From assembly GCA_002104985.1 (NCBI GenBank), contig MCGO01000005.1:124001-188000 (forward strand): a DNA stretch of 64,000 nt, written 5' to 3'. The DNA comes from Rhizoclosmatium globosum. Its lineage: Eukaryota > Chytridiomycota > Chytridiomycetes > Chytridiales > Chytriomycetaceae. Positions 12,423-24,800 of the stretch are shown piece after piece (position 1 is the first letter of the stretch; every line of letters begins with the position of its first letter). The notes under the pieces are model-generated. The model worked only from the letters and a program-made list of their open reading frames with translations, was not told the origin of the DNA and ran no database searches. The translations under genes were made by a program, and so were the position numbers.

Positions 12423-15397
12423 ATGAATCTCGACCACCTTAAAGAAGAACTCGATGAGTTTGAAGACTTTGTCAGTAGTTACAGTAAGCTCGTCAGAATA
12501 CCATTTTAAGCCACTAATGCCTGGAACCAGCCAAACAAATGAACGACATATTATCTGGCAAAGCTGTCGACATAAAGGAATCCACGCTCAAAGATATACC
12601 ACAGCCAAAGACTCGAGGTGCAGAGATATCAGAGGCAACTGGATCTGAAAAAGTTGAAGCTGTCAAACCACAACTCAACGCGAAATCAGATTCTTCAGTA
12701 TCGGCTCCAAGAGCAGCCGCTACTGCAGCAGAAAAAGTCGCAGTAACAAAACCTAAAGTAATTTATATCTTTGATTCTGGTCTGAACTAATTCACATCGA
12801 AAAACAGATTCCAAAAACAAGTCTCGACTATTCCCGCTTTGAGAAGATTGACGAGTCAAATGAACCCGAAGATGTCTCACCTGCACCGGCAGCAAAACCA
12901 AATCCTCCAAAACCTGAAACCAAGAAACAACCGCCTCCAAAACCATACTCCCTCAAAGCCGGAGTGACTCACAAAACCATACCCGAGAAGATTACTGAGA
13001 TCGCAAATACTCACAAAGCCCTGGGAAACGAAGCTATACGCGTTTCAAACCCAACAGCTGCTGTCAAGCACTACACAGACGCAATCGAAACGTGTGTACA
13101 CCCAAAGCGCCAACAGATTTTGGAATACGAGAAATCTCAAAAGAAAGCGCCGCCTAAGGAAGACGAGGAAGATCCGTTTGAGTTTTTGAACAAAATGAAT
13201 CTACCAGATCCAGAAGGTAAACTTACATAACATCTTGAGATATAAACCTAACACTATCTACAGGAATCACTCCAGATCCAGCTTTATACTCGAACCGCGC
13301 ATACAGCCGACTCTGTCTCTTGGATTTTACTGGGACGGTGGAAGATTGTACCCAAGTTTTTGAGTCCAAAGCCGATATCTCACTTCAAATTCGTGTCAAA
13401 ACACTTTGGAGACGCAGTTTGGCGTACCGTGCCATTGGACAACTTACGTCAGCGAAATCAGACTTGACATCGTTACTCCAACACCTCACCACTGAGACTG
13501 ATGCCAAGAAAAAATCTGAGCTCATTTCTCTAGCCGATGTAGAACGCGCTCTGCGTGTTTGCGAAGAAGAAATCAGTCTTGAAGTTGAGTCTCGATCTAA
13601 GAAGGAATCAGTGGAAGCAAACACGAGAAATCTTGACAGTACTGCCATTGAAAAGACGGAATCGTTAAATCAAGACTCTGTAGCTCTGTTTTTGCAGCGC
13701 AAATCATTCGAGGCTGTGATTGACAAGTTTGTGACGGAAATCAAGGCGAAACTGGATGGGTTTACTGCAGCATCGGTCAATGCTCCATATGGTCCCAAAC
13801 CGGTGGCCATTATCAAGTCCGACTCCATCACGTCATATGCTGACACGCTTGTTACGTTTCTCTCAGAACCAGCAATGCACGAACCATCAAACGCATCCAT
13901 ATTTCGCGTTTATGATGGCTTTGAAAAGATCTTTGGAGATGGTCAAGAATCCCAAGAATCCAGCTCAATCATATCTCCTTCCTCCATCCACATCCTCCTC
14001 CCTATCCTCCTCGCCTCCCTCAAGACTTCAGAAGAAAACAGAAAATCTCTCGCCAAACACAACCGTCTCACACAAATTGTGAAATCAGTCTTGGAATGCC
14101 CACTCGTGTTTTCAAATATTACCTCCAAGACCCAACAACTCCCCAAGGACTGCACATAATTCACAAGCATCGCAACTTGTTCGTATCTGTGCAGAGCATG
14201 AACCATGCTTGTTTGAAATCACCACCACGAGTGGATTTCACACTGGAACTGCACAAACGTGGTCGCTGTTTCTGAAGACGGCTCTTGGTATGCTCACGGT
14301 TGAGAGTACTCCACTCGCAAAGCGGATTCACCCGTCGCTACCAGCGGCAACGCCTGAAATTGCCAATTACCTCTTTGGCTTCATGGAAAAGCTGCTCCAT
14401 TTTCTCCTACAACACTCTTTCAAAAGTTTGGATGTTCAGTCCATCCTTGATGTCCTCCCTAGACACTTGGTTTCCAGAAACACCAGACGTCTGCTGTGAA
14501 ACACTCACGGCCTTGGTTCGCGTAGCAAGTAGCACAAAGCCAGTTCAAACCGCAGTAGAAGAGTCTCGCAATTCATTGACATTCCATCTCGCCACTTTGG
14601 TGCAAAAGAATGCGTCCACACTCTTCCTCACCACCTTGCACAACTTGATAACGATTAATCAAACCCATTCCCGGACTCGTTGCTTACGCAGACTGATCTG
14701 ATTCCTGTTTTGATTCGCCATCTTGGTAGATCCCTCAACAGTGATGTTCAGAATAAGTCTGTTGCGTTAGCAACTCTTACCAAAATCCAATCACGCAATT
14801 CAGCGCGTGTTGCAAAGGATTTAGATGGATGGTGGGATGAAGTTGGGATGGCCGACAGATTGAGAGGATGGAATAAGGAATGCGGAGTCGATGATGCAGG
14901 ATGCTGGGTTCAGCTTCTTGCAGGATGGTTGCAACAAGCAGGAGTAGAAAAAGAGCAAGGAAGAGTTGTGGAGAGTTGGAAACGAGAAGGGGGATTTGAT
15001 CTCTTGATTGATCTTGTACGTGATTTGGTCAAGACTGTGTCTGTTTCATCAGACAAACAGGCAGGATGGATTGAAAAGGTGGACCGTCTGATTGGAAATA
15101 TCGGTCTTGCAATTGCAGAGTGCTGTAAGAAAGGTTAGTTTATAATTGAATGTAACTATGATTCTAACCAAAAACAATACAGAGGACAATGCAAAGTATT
15201 TTCATCGAGCAGGGTTGACTGATATGTTGGTTGACTTGCTGCGGGTGGTTTCAAAATGGCCAAACGGCCAAAAGGGAGCCCAGAAGAACATCTCAATTGC
15301 GTGTGCACGACTTTGCCAATACGAACCAGCGCGTGATCGTATGAGAGAGTTGAAAGGAATGGAATTGTTGTACACGTTGGGTTCCCGAGTGGTTTGA
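12423..15397 (+). CDS. TTC12: TTC12-like TPR and armadillo protein (dynein assembly factor)
   Basis: Cytoplasmic protein that in animals helps preassemble axonemal dynein arms. It starts MNLDHLKEELDEFEDF; short introns follow at about 12489, 12757, 13215 and 15134. DYSRFEKI and a Pro/Lys-rich stretch precede TPR repeats (KALGNEAIRVSNPTAAVKHY and YSNRAYSRL-like sequence near 13280, LWRRSLAYRAIGQLTSAKSD). The long C-terminal half is armadillo-like and ends DMLVDLLRVV, ACARLCQYEPARDRMRELKG, MELLYTLGS. That ending parallels the human TTC12 C-terminus closely, which decides the call over UNC45 or SPAG1. Phase breaks near 14150, 14470 and 14675 have no usable introns and look like single-base errors. 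The gene fits an organism with flagellated zoospores. Confidence 0.78.
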
Positions 15398-15627
15398 AGT
15401 GAATAAGGTGTCCCGTCTTGAAGTCTTGGTTTACAGTCCCGGCCGGGTGGATTTTTTGTCCCGGTGGGGAGAAATAATAAATAGGTTTTCACTTTTTTCA
15501 TCTGAGCACTCCAGCAGCCCAGGCTCATCAAGTCCCTGCGCGCATTGTAGTAGACGACGCTTCCACCGTCTAGGTGTGTTCTTAGTTATTGACGTTTTCT
15601 TGTGGCTCACATATTCAAGCAGAATAA

Positions 15628-16673
15628 ATGGATATCATTCAATTAGAAGTTTATCGTGGATCTGACAAGATCATATCCCGGATGTTGACAGTTGAAGCAA
15701 TGACTGTTGGCGATCTTTGGGCATCTGTCCTGATTGAGTTAGAACTGCCCAGCCATATAACCGCTGAAACGAAGGCCTACTTTTTCAAAGCACCACCTGC
15801 CGATCCCACACAAGCAAAGGCTGGCATCGGAGTTTTGCTTTCAGGACCTACGTTTATCTCACAATATGTAACATTGCAAGCGCGTATGTTTGTAACAATA
15901 GGTATTCTCGCATTTCACGCCCCAGCCACTGTGCCAACACCTGCTCCAATGCGTTCGTTGCAAGTATTGATGGTTTCAAGAACAACATACAAATCGTATC
16001 CTGTTTTGGAAGTGCGAACAATGAAATGAAGCTCAAGAACTTTTTGGTTTCGCGTTTGAAGCTGTTGAATCCACCACTGGGTTGGACAGCCGATGAAGTC
16101 ACTTATACGAAATCCACGAAAGGGATTGGTTACAAGTTTATAAACGATCTTGGAAATGCACTCTTCTTCCTCCAGCCATATTTGGAAAAATTCAAGTCTC
16201 GTGGTCGACCAATCCCCAACATTCTAGATGTATACAACAACAAATGGAACGATCCAACTGTGTTCAAGAATAAAGTAGCTGCATTAGACACGAAAGCGGT
16301 TGCCTTGAAAGGGCATTGTCAAGCACTGAAGAGTATCATTGATTCGCCATGGATTCACAAACGTGAAGGTTGGGTTACAATCTTGGCAGGAGTTGAAGCA
16401 GTATATAATAGTATCAACAGTGAAATTATTGCATTACAAAGCCAAGCAAATCGAACACGTTTAAATCATGCAGCCACTACCCACATTCGAGACTTTGACG
16501 ATAATACCAAAATCACGGCAATTCAAGCCACTGCCATGGTTGTAACAGAAGCTACCCCAAGAATACAATCTGTTGTTCACGCCTTGGACTCAGTTGAAAC
16601 GTTGGTGCCTGTAGATTTGGACAATATATGTGATTGGAATGTGGACCTCGAAAGTTCCCGCGATAGGAGATAA
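15628..16673 (+). CDS. Unrecognised protein, probably lineage-specific
   Basis: Coding is suggested by two long in-phase stretches: ATG 15628 (MDIIQLEVYRGSDKIISRML, TVGDLWASVLIELELPS) and an ORF ending at 16673 (FINDLGNALFFLQPYLEKF, a helical stretch to SSRDRR). The intervening 15880-16025 must be spliced or contains a break; SIDGFKNNIQIVSCFG is the likely frame just before 16026. The first 60 residues look beta-rich and vaguely ubiquitin-like, as in Crinkler headers, but I see no LxLFLAK motif. No signal peptide or membrane segment is present, and no function can be assigned. The stop codon overlaps the ATG of the next gene (TAATG), which is odd for a eukaryote. Confidence 0.55.
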
Positions 16674-17773
16674 TGAAATCGCAGAACCTCATTGGGACCA
16701 TCCTTCTTCTCCTCGTCCCCAACACATGCACTGCTGCCAAGTTACTATATGGCAAACAGATTGTGTCAGCGCGGCAGTCACGCATCGGACCGTCTGTGTA
16801 CTCGCAGGGAACCGTGAGTGGATTCCTGATTCCGATCGCTGACGGATGCACGGCGCGCCACCCGTCAAACTCGCCGCCGCACACTCCGGATACTTTCGGC
16901 GGTGCGGCAGAGGCTACTGCGTTGCCGTCGCCGTGGATTGCGCTTGTTCGGCGCGGCGGCGGCTGTTTGTTCTCTGCGGCGATCCGCGCAATGCAAACGA
17001 GCGGCGCCGTGGCCGTGGTCGTTGGCGACGAGCACAGCGACAAAAGATTGATTTCGATGGTTCCGGCGAACGACGAGGACGTGCGCGATATTCGGGTGCC
17101 CAGTGTCTTTGTTGGTTCGGCCATCACAGAACTTGCGAAAGCCACTTCAACGCTTTCCCTTGAACCGCCGCCAACCTGTCCATCGGCTTATTTGTACCCT
17201 GAAACCATCCCTCTTTGTCCGCTGATACCGAATCATTCACTCCTCAGAGTTACCCTGGTTCCTTCGCCACTGCAAGACAACTTATTTGCCCATATTGCTG
17301 TCGTTCTATTTGTCCTTTCACCGCTTATTGTTCCAATGTTATTCCTCGTATTTGATACCTTTCTACGGCCTGCGAAAAAGGCGGCTAAGTTGCCACTCAA
17401 AATATGGTGCGAACAGGATCAGATATTGCTGGCTGACCACTCAACTTGCTCCATTTGTCTCGACGAGTTCTTATTAGGAGATTCTATTCGGTTGCTTCAC
17501 TGCAATCATTGGTTTCACACTCATTGTGTTGATGCGTGGCTGGTTCAGCGATCTCCCACCTGCCCACTCTGTAAATTATGCATCTTCACAACTGCGCCCG
17601 CATCAACTTCGTTCCATTTAAAACGGCCTCATTCAAAAGAAATCTTTACGGATCTCGTAGTACCCACTTCATTTGTAGATTACGCGGAAGAAGATGATTT
17701 GTCAGGATCTGAGTTTGAACTGGAAGAAGGAGTTCCGCAAATTGTACCTTCAGCATTCTCATCGTTCCATTGA
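16673..17773 (+). CDS. PA-TM-RING E3 ubiquitin ligase, copy 1
   Basis: Single exon, 366 aa, with the family's standard layout. A signal peptide (IGTILLLLVPNTCTA) is followed by a lumenal protease-associated domain (WIALVRRGGGCLFSAAIRAM, SGAVAVVVGDEHSDK, VPSVFVG). One membrane helix lies near 17290-17355. The cytosolic RING-H2 domain is complete: CSICLDEFLLGDSIRLLHC, HWFHTHCVDAWL, CPLCKLC. Members of the family (RNF13, GRAIL, RNF167) sit in endosomal or secretory membranes and control trafficking of membrane proteins. The N-terminal part is more GC-rich than the surroundings. The start is supported by the signal peptide. It heads a set of three such genes lying among the receptors. Confidence 0.87.
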   Translation: MKSQNLIGTILLLLVPNTCTAAKLLYGKQIVSARQSRIGPSVYSQGTVSGFLIPIADGCTARHPSNSPPHTPDTFGGAAEATALPSPWIALVRRGGGCLFSAAIRAMQTSGAVAVVVGDEHSDKRLISMVPANDEDVRDIRVPSVFVGSAITELAKATSTLSLEPPPTCPSAYLYPETIPLCPLIPNHSLLRVTLVPSPLQDNLFAHIAVVLFVLSPLIVPMLFLVFDTFLRPAKKAAKLPLKIWCEQDQILLADHSTCSICLDEFLLGDSIRLLHCNHWFHTHCVDAWLVQRSPTCPLCKLCIFTTAPASTSFHLKRPHSKEIFTDLVVPTSFVDYAEEDDLSGSEFELEEGVPQIVPSAFSSFH

Positions 17774-17846
17774 GAAATTTATAAATAGACTTTTAGACAT
17801 GGCTTTCTTGTTTTGACAGAATCTCCATAAGAAAAACGGCAGCAGA

Positions 17847-18793
17847 ATGTCTACTCTCACCTTCATCTTGAGCTTACTCCTGCTCATACTGCAAATTCTT
17901 CATCTCTGTACCTCCAAAGTTTCCTTTATGAATGAGGCTAAACCATTAGCGATACTTCGCCGCACCAACACAACCCTCAAAGTCTCGCCCAATGGACCAT
18001 CAATTCGTGGTATTTTGTTTTTGAGTCCAGCAACTGTCCAATCTGAAGCTCTCATGCGAAGCGCAAGGAATTCCTCTTATCTCACCCCAGATTCTAAGAA
18101 TAGTTCCATCAGCAGCTGGTTTACACTCTCGAAATGCCAGCAAATTGTTAACAGGAACCCTTGACGAATATCATGTTCTGACAATTGTTCCTTGTTCGTA
18201 TGTTGATTCCTGCCACACCAAACTTTTACACAACGCATCAATTCCATATCTCTACCTTTCACAAAACGACTTTGCTTTGCTTCAAGAGCTGTTTCATCCA
18301 ATGTCCAATTAGTATTCTCCGAGACAGCCAAAAACCAAACCTCCGAGTCTTCCCATCTTCAAGCAAGATTAATTCCCGATAAATATTTTCCAATCTCTCA
18401 CGGGTACTGCTTCTACTCTTTTTTCTCTGGCCTCTCGTGATCGTGTTCTTGCACGAAACAATTTATGCGTTCCCAATTCTAAAAGAGTACCGAAGATCCC
18501 AAATAACTATTCGCCGTGTAAAAAGTCTCCCCACACGAACTTGGAAACGCGATCGCGATTCAACTGAGTGGCAGACAGCGTGCTCAATCTGCCTGGAAGA
18601 TTTCGATGAGACTTCGTCGATGTTGTTGAGAAAGTTGCCGTGTAGGCATGAGTTTCATGCAGAGTGCATTGACCGATGGCTGATTGAAGTTGTGGACTTT
18701 TGCCCTTTTTGTAAACGAAGAATAGGCGATGTTATTGAGAACGATGGCTTGGCACAAACCATCTACTTTATACTCTCCAATCCAGCACTCTGA
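17847..18793 (+). pseudogene. PA-TM-RING ligase, copy 2, with broken frame
   Basis: The same layout as copy 1 can be followed but not in one frame. It has a signal peptide (MSTLTFILSLLLLILQILHL) and PA-like sequence (GILFLSPATVQSEALMRSAR). The homologous reading then moves to another frame near 18070 (SAAGLHSRNASKLL, DEYHVLTIVPCSYVD) up to a TAG near 18310. It resumes with a membrane helix (LLLLFFLWPLVIVFLH, about 18405-18450) and an intact RING-H2 (CSICLEDFDETSSMLLRKLPC, HEFHAECIDRWL, CPFCKRR) ending at 18793. The second gap might be an intron; the first looks like a one-base change. It could be a pseudogene or a good gene with a consensus error. Its RING exon is antisense to the extreme 3' reading frame of receptor B. 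Confidence 0.6.
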
Positions 18794-21700
18794 AAATGAG
18801 AAATTTACTTTATCATTAAATTTATCAGTATTTGTCGGAGATGGTTCCTGTTTCAACAAAGCATTTTGAAACTCCTTCATAAACGAATTTGCCATATCAA
18901 AGTTTTCGAATTCCATGACAAGATCATAATTCCCAGCATGAAGATTACTTCGAGTACCTTCCAAGGTTGCCCGAACGGACAACACAACCAAGTTCCCTTT
19001 TGTGACAACATTCCCGTTTCGAACAAAAGAGAAGCAATTGATAAGATTCTTTGAATTAAATATTAGCCACACATTATTACGTACACTGTGTATCTCTGGC
19101 TTTCCAAGAACCCATTTTGACCACATCAACTTGTGACCCTGGGCGAACTTATAAGGGCAAGCGTCAACGGTCTGATTCAATGATTGATATTATGAAACAA
19201 CGACGATATTATTGATCATGTCATACCTTGTTAATTGTACGGATTCGATATTCACTAGGTTCAGAAACAACCATCATTGTTTGACTTCGCGCCACTCCCC
19301 GACTGCGTGGCTTTTTTTCTTGGAGAGCTTTAATGGAGATCTTATTCCAAGTGTTTATCAAGTTTGAATAATTCGCGATAGCTTTCGGAAACACAAATGA
19401 GAGTAAATTGACTGTTGTAGTCAGCCAAATGCATACCACAGTACTAAAAGTGTTGTTGATGTTTTCGGACTGCTCGATTTCTTCTATGATGAAGTAACAG
19501 AGTACAATTGATGCAGTTGTAGACATCATGAGAGCAGCTTCGTTTTCCCACCAGACTCTCCGCAGAACATATAGGACCACGGGTACAAATGAAACCAATA
19601 ATAGAATGTTCAGTGTGTAAATCAGTGTGAGGATTACTGTTTTCGGATATCGACATGTTTGGTAATACTTGCTTTCAGCTGCTTGTATCACCACAACTCT
19701 GGCGTTATTCTTTGACACGAGAATTAGCGCCTGAAAAAATTTACTCCAAGTACTGTGTTGGCCAAACATCACTTACAAGGTTTAACACGATAATGGTTAA
19801 AGAAATCAACCGAAACTTCCTGACCATAATCGCAGCATTTTTCACACGCACTCCTGAGAACAACTTAAGAAAAACAATATTTTTACACAGTAGAGCTGAG
19901 AGCACGATGTTTATCCCAGCCATTAGCAATGGTTGGTGAAGTTGGCACCTGAGTTTGCTGATGGGGCCCACAGTCGCAAAGATTGACAAATAACACAACA
20001 AGCATCCAAAAATTGTAGCAGCGCTTTCGGGAATTGATATAATATGAACAGATGCCTTTGTCGCACGTAGAATCCGATACCCCAACAACAACCAATAATT
20101 CCTATCGCCCCAAGGACAAGAATCCATCGCCCCTGCCAGTTATCAAGTGCATAATAAAAAAAGTCTGGATCGGATGTTGATCCATCATGAGGCGGAGTAT
20201 AGGACCCGTTGGCGAATATTGGTGGAGCGTCAGGATAGAACTTAAATTCCGTGAAATTTGAGTTGACTTCCCCAAAGGCTACTCGTAAAAAGTGAGAAAA
20301 TTATTTGACTGGGCTAATACATTACCAAAGAAGTGCCCCTTCTGTGCATTCTAAATATGGCGGGGCTGTGGAATCTTTAACACATATTCCATAAAACACA
20401 AACAGACTTACACCTTCAAATTGCCATCAGGCGTAAGCTCAAAAGTCTCATTAAGTATTCCTTTATACTCTGTTTTCTGGAACAGAGTGTAATTCATCAA
20501 CGGTCCAGCTTCTCGCAATGACAGCAAAGGCTCAAGTCCGTTGTTTGCTTCCAAGAGCTTATTGATACCATACAGCATATTCATGGTACAATCGTATGCT
20601 GCTTGGAAGTTTGTGTTCAACAGACATCGTCTCTGGTGCTTGAATCTCTTATATTCAAGTAATTATAAAATTCCAAGAGTGGAGGAACGTTCCAATTCAG
20701 AGGATATGAACCAGTGAAGATATAATCTGTTGCATAGCTATAATAATCCGGCCCGAGGACTGAAATGAATTATTTGATATTCCAAGGAATTTTTGTTTGT
20801 GCCTAAATACCTTTAAGAGGATCGTAGAATGGGTTTGGTGCATTTTGTGCGAACCACACAATTCCGGATGATCCCTTGAACCCCAATTTACCGAGTTTGT
20901 ACATAGCCTCGCTACAAATCCTGAGTCCCCGAAAATAACAATATACCTGAGAAAATAATTAGACTTTAGTTTATGAACTTTGATTAACCTTGCTGAGACT
21001 CGCTTCATCACAGTGGCGGCATATTCGATTTGTTCGTTGGTGATAATTGTGGCAATGTGAGCACTAGCTACAATTCTTATTTCTTCTTTTTGAACGTTTC
21101 GAATGAACTGTTGGCTTGCTATCATGTTTTTAATATGTGGACTCAACTGCAACTGCGCGAGACTCACTCAGCAGAAACGACGAATACTTCTGCACAACTA
21201 TAGCTACTTGCTTTACACCCAATGATTTTAGGAAGACTGGGACAGCGTCGGCTATGTTTATTATAAGCGTACGCCAAAAGTAGTTGAAAATTCTTTTGTC
21301 GCTCAGGGCCGGAGAGCCAGCATAAAGAGAGCAATAAGGTATTTGGTTATTGGATAGAATTTGGGCTGTTGGACTGTTCCAATTTAATGAAGACTCGAAA
21401 CGTTATGTTGCGACCTTACATTGCTACAGAACTTATATCATTTCCAACAACAGCTATAACATCTTTATGGACATTGATAATATCGTTCGTCATAATAGCA
21501 GATGCGAAGCCAATCGGTTGTCCATTGTACTTCAAGTTTGCAGTTGGATTGTAAGGTCCACAACTACTGAAACGTTTAATGTTCACTTGAAGATTAGGTA
21601 GTATATCTGGTCGACTGTTAATATCACTAATGGCCATCGAAATCACAGCATCGTTGAGGAATGCCCAACCACTCCAACCAAATACATCAATAGTGTCGCG

Positions 21701-21817
21701 ACTAAATGTTTTTGGATATCTCGTAACAAGAGAAGCAGATGTTGAGACAAATGGAACTGCACAATACGGGCCAACGAGGCCAATTGTAACGTTGGTCTTT
21801 TGAAGTGCAACAGCCAT
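18584..21817 (-). CDS. Class C GPCR-like receptor B
   Basis: Minus-strand receptor in tandem with C, about 45 bp downstream of C's stop. The ligand domain starts near 21817 (NVTIGLVGPYCAVP, GWSGWAFLNDAV, INIKRF-type NIKRFSSCGPYNP, DVIAVVGNDISS). A phase-2 intron follows and leads into ILSNNQIPYCSLY. Later pieces include YIVIFGDSGFVA, MYKLGKLGFKGSS and membrane segments at about 19400-20150 (WILVLGAIGIIGCCWGI, ATIFGCLLCYLSIF). The tail domain at 18840-19180 shows MWSKWVLGKPEIHSVRNNVW and VMEFENFDMANSFMKEF. Single-base breaks occur near 20065 and 20905. No clear signal peptide is seen at the ATG. The last 65 codons run antisense to the RING gene, so the true end may be nearer 18800. Confidence 0.72.
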
Positions 21818-21861
21818 TGAGACTAAAGAATGTCATTGTTCCATTGTTCAAGTCCATATCT

Positions 21862-24800
21862 TTATTGTAAATCTCTTGTCAAAGTTGTTTTTAATTCTGC
21901 TAAGAAGGCATTTGCTTCGTCATCGCTTTTGAATTCCAAAAGCATTGCATTGCCTGCTCCAGCCCAAAATCCAAACACATTTAAATTTGATTCATTGGGA
22001 ATATTAATCAAGATTTTGTTTCCAGTCGTAGTCAGATCTTCCTGCAAAATGGATACACAGTGGTAAAACTTTTTTGAATTGAGCGACAACCAGACTCTAT
22101 CTCGGACACGATGTAACTCAGGCTGACCAATGAGCCATTCCGACCATAAATATTCGCCCAAAAATTTGAATTTGTATACACATTGGTCAACCGTCTTTTC
22201 CTTCATTAGTTAAAAAACACCAAAATCAAAGATATTTTGCGTTACCATGCACAAGACCTTGCTTGAATATTTTGCCCTTCCATGCTTGAATCCTAAAGCG
22301 GTGAAACTTGCGTCACTGATTAATTGCCTGTCCTTTTGAATCATAAATGATCTTGTAAACGAATCCATATTGGTGCTTTTAGGCTCAGATGAGACAGACA
22401 ATCCTTCTTTTTTGCGCTTCGTTTTAGATTCTAACCAATCCAATCGTGCAGCCGCAACTTTTGGAATCACAAGTGATGTCAAGACTACACTGGTTGCTAC
22501 CCATATGCACACAGCGACGCGAAACTCAGATTCTCTACTGGTTGGCATTAATTGAACGAGTAAGAAACAGAGAACCATGGTGCAGGCTATTACGATAAGA
22601 AATGTGGACTCATTGTGTGTTTCCCATCGAACTCTTTGCATAAGATAGAGCGCCGGCAGAATGGATATCAGAAGAAAGATAGAATACCCTTGAAGTACCG
22701 ATAACGGTGTAGTATCAGACTTCGGTGTGCAAATCTGGAAATATAGCTCCCCCTTCGAAAAGATGACCTTGGGTAAATCGAGCTGCACATAAGTTATTAT
22801 CCAAACAAGCAAGACCTAAAAAAATAATTAATCAGTCTAAAACTGGGGTGCATTCAATGCTTTACAAAATGAATGATAACTAATCCCCAATTCAAGACCC
22901 GAAAGATGAGTACTTCCCGCTCTGGCCGTTTTACGTGTTTGCGACCAAATAAACGGACCAACAACAAATTTTTGCACAATATAGTCGATAATCCCAGATT
23001 ATATCCCGACGAGAGGCCTAACCATTGAAAGTGGCATTTCGCCCAAGTTTTAACCCCGAAGGATCCAAATAGCGACAAATAGCATAATAAACACGCCAAT
23101 ATAATCGTAAAAGACTCTGCAACCGATGCTGCTTTCACTGATGCAGTTTCTCGTGCAACATAAAGAAACAGAGTCGCCAAAATGCAAGCAGTTATTCCGA
23201 GAGTACATAAAATAAGAATCCATTGGCCATCAATTGTTTCTAATGAATAGCTATATAGAATTGGCTCTGTCTTGGAGCCATCTGATGGCCTGATCGTGGA
23301 ACGGTTGAAAAAGACAGGTAAATTGGGCGAATAGAAAGTAAACAATGTAGAATTTGCGTTGGTTTCTCCGAAATCTTAAGTTTGCGTGTGTTATTTATTT
23401 GGTGGCGAAAGGCAATTCAACTTACCAAGGGACGACTTTCTAGAAACAGAGGCAAATATTGTCGGCCTTTTATTTAGTTTAGGCTTTAGCTCCACAGACG
23501 TCAAAAAAGATAATTACGCTTTCAAGTCTCCGGTTTCTGTCAGTTGAAAAGGGTGAAATGCTAAACCATTGTATCCTGTGTCTTGAAATCGAGAATAATC
23601 TAAAAGTGCATTGCCTTTTCGTGAAGACAGTAGGTCTGGCGTGACGGATTTGTTAGTTTTCAGGAGCTAGTAGAGTCCATTACTTGACGTTTTATAACGA
23701 GGAGACGAGAGTAAGATACCTTATCCAGCCCGTATAACAAATTCATGACACAATCAGCACTTAAGCGTACATTAGAATTCTGAAATAGATCGACACGCGA
23801 AAGATCGGACTTTGTAATTTGGGTATATGAGTAGAATTGGTTGGCGGTAGCTGTCAAGTTAACATCAGTGCGTCCGACACAAATGTAATTTGAGGCGTAT
23901 GTTTCATAGTCAGGTCCATATTCTAAAGAATCAGTCAGTTCAGTTGAAATGAGGAATTTTTTACCAATCAACGGCGCGGAGGTTGTTGGCTCATTGTACA
24001 CCAGCCATACAAAGTTTGGCCCAAATATACCAAGCTTCCCCACCCGATATAAAATTCCAGACACTTTACTTGAATCTCCAATCATAACTATATATCTGGC
24101 AGAAACGCGATTTAGTGACATGGTCACGAATAAAGCTTCCTCAAGGCTGACTGAAGGGCTTTGCGATAATGATAGCTTTGCGACAATGCGTATTCCATGG
24201 CGCTGAGCCTCAGAAACAACCTCTTGGCTGACTAAAGAATACTGTCAAACATAGAAATTCAACTCTGACTTACCGTATCCATACGAGGAGAAGGGCTGAT
24301 ACAAAACTGCTATTTGTTTCACGTTTAATGCCAGAAGAAAAACCGCAAGCGCTTGGCCGAAGTTTTCCAATTGTGGTCTCCAAAAGTAGCTGAACATATC
24401 CTTGTTCGATAAAGCCGGGGAAGCCGCACAAACGGAACAATACGGAATTTGATAAATGGATAGAATTTCCGCGGTAGGACTAGGAAGTAAGGGCATTACT
24501 TCATTTGCAAATGTTTCGTCACTCACATTGTGACACTGCTTATATCGCTTCCAATGACGGCTATAACATCGGTGTGTATATTTACAATATCATCAGACAT
24601 AATGGCTGACGCGAAGCCTATTGGGCTCCCATTGTAGTAATCGTTTGCGCTAGGATCGTAAGGGCCACAGCTACTAAACCGCTTAATGTTGATGTGAACA
24701 TCCGGAAGAATATCAGAGCTGTTATTGATGGAACTAATCGCTGAGTTGATCAGAGCATCGTTCAGAAAGGCCCATCCCGCCCAACCATAAACATCAATCA

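Noticed and set aside
12964..15397. UNC45 or SPAG1 identity for the TPR/armadillo gene
   Set aside because: No UCS domain; the C-terminal ACARLC...LKG-x-E-x-L end matches TTC12 much better.
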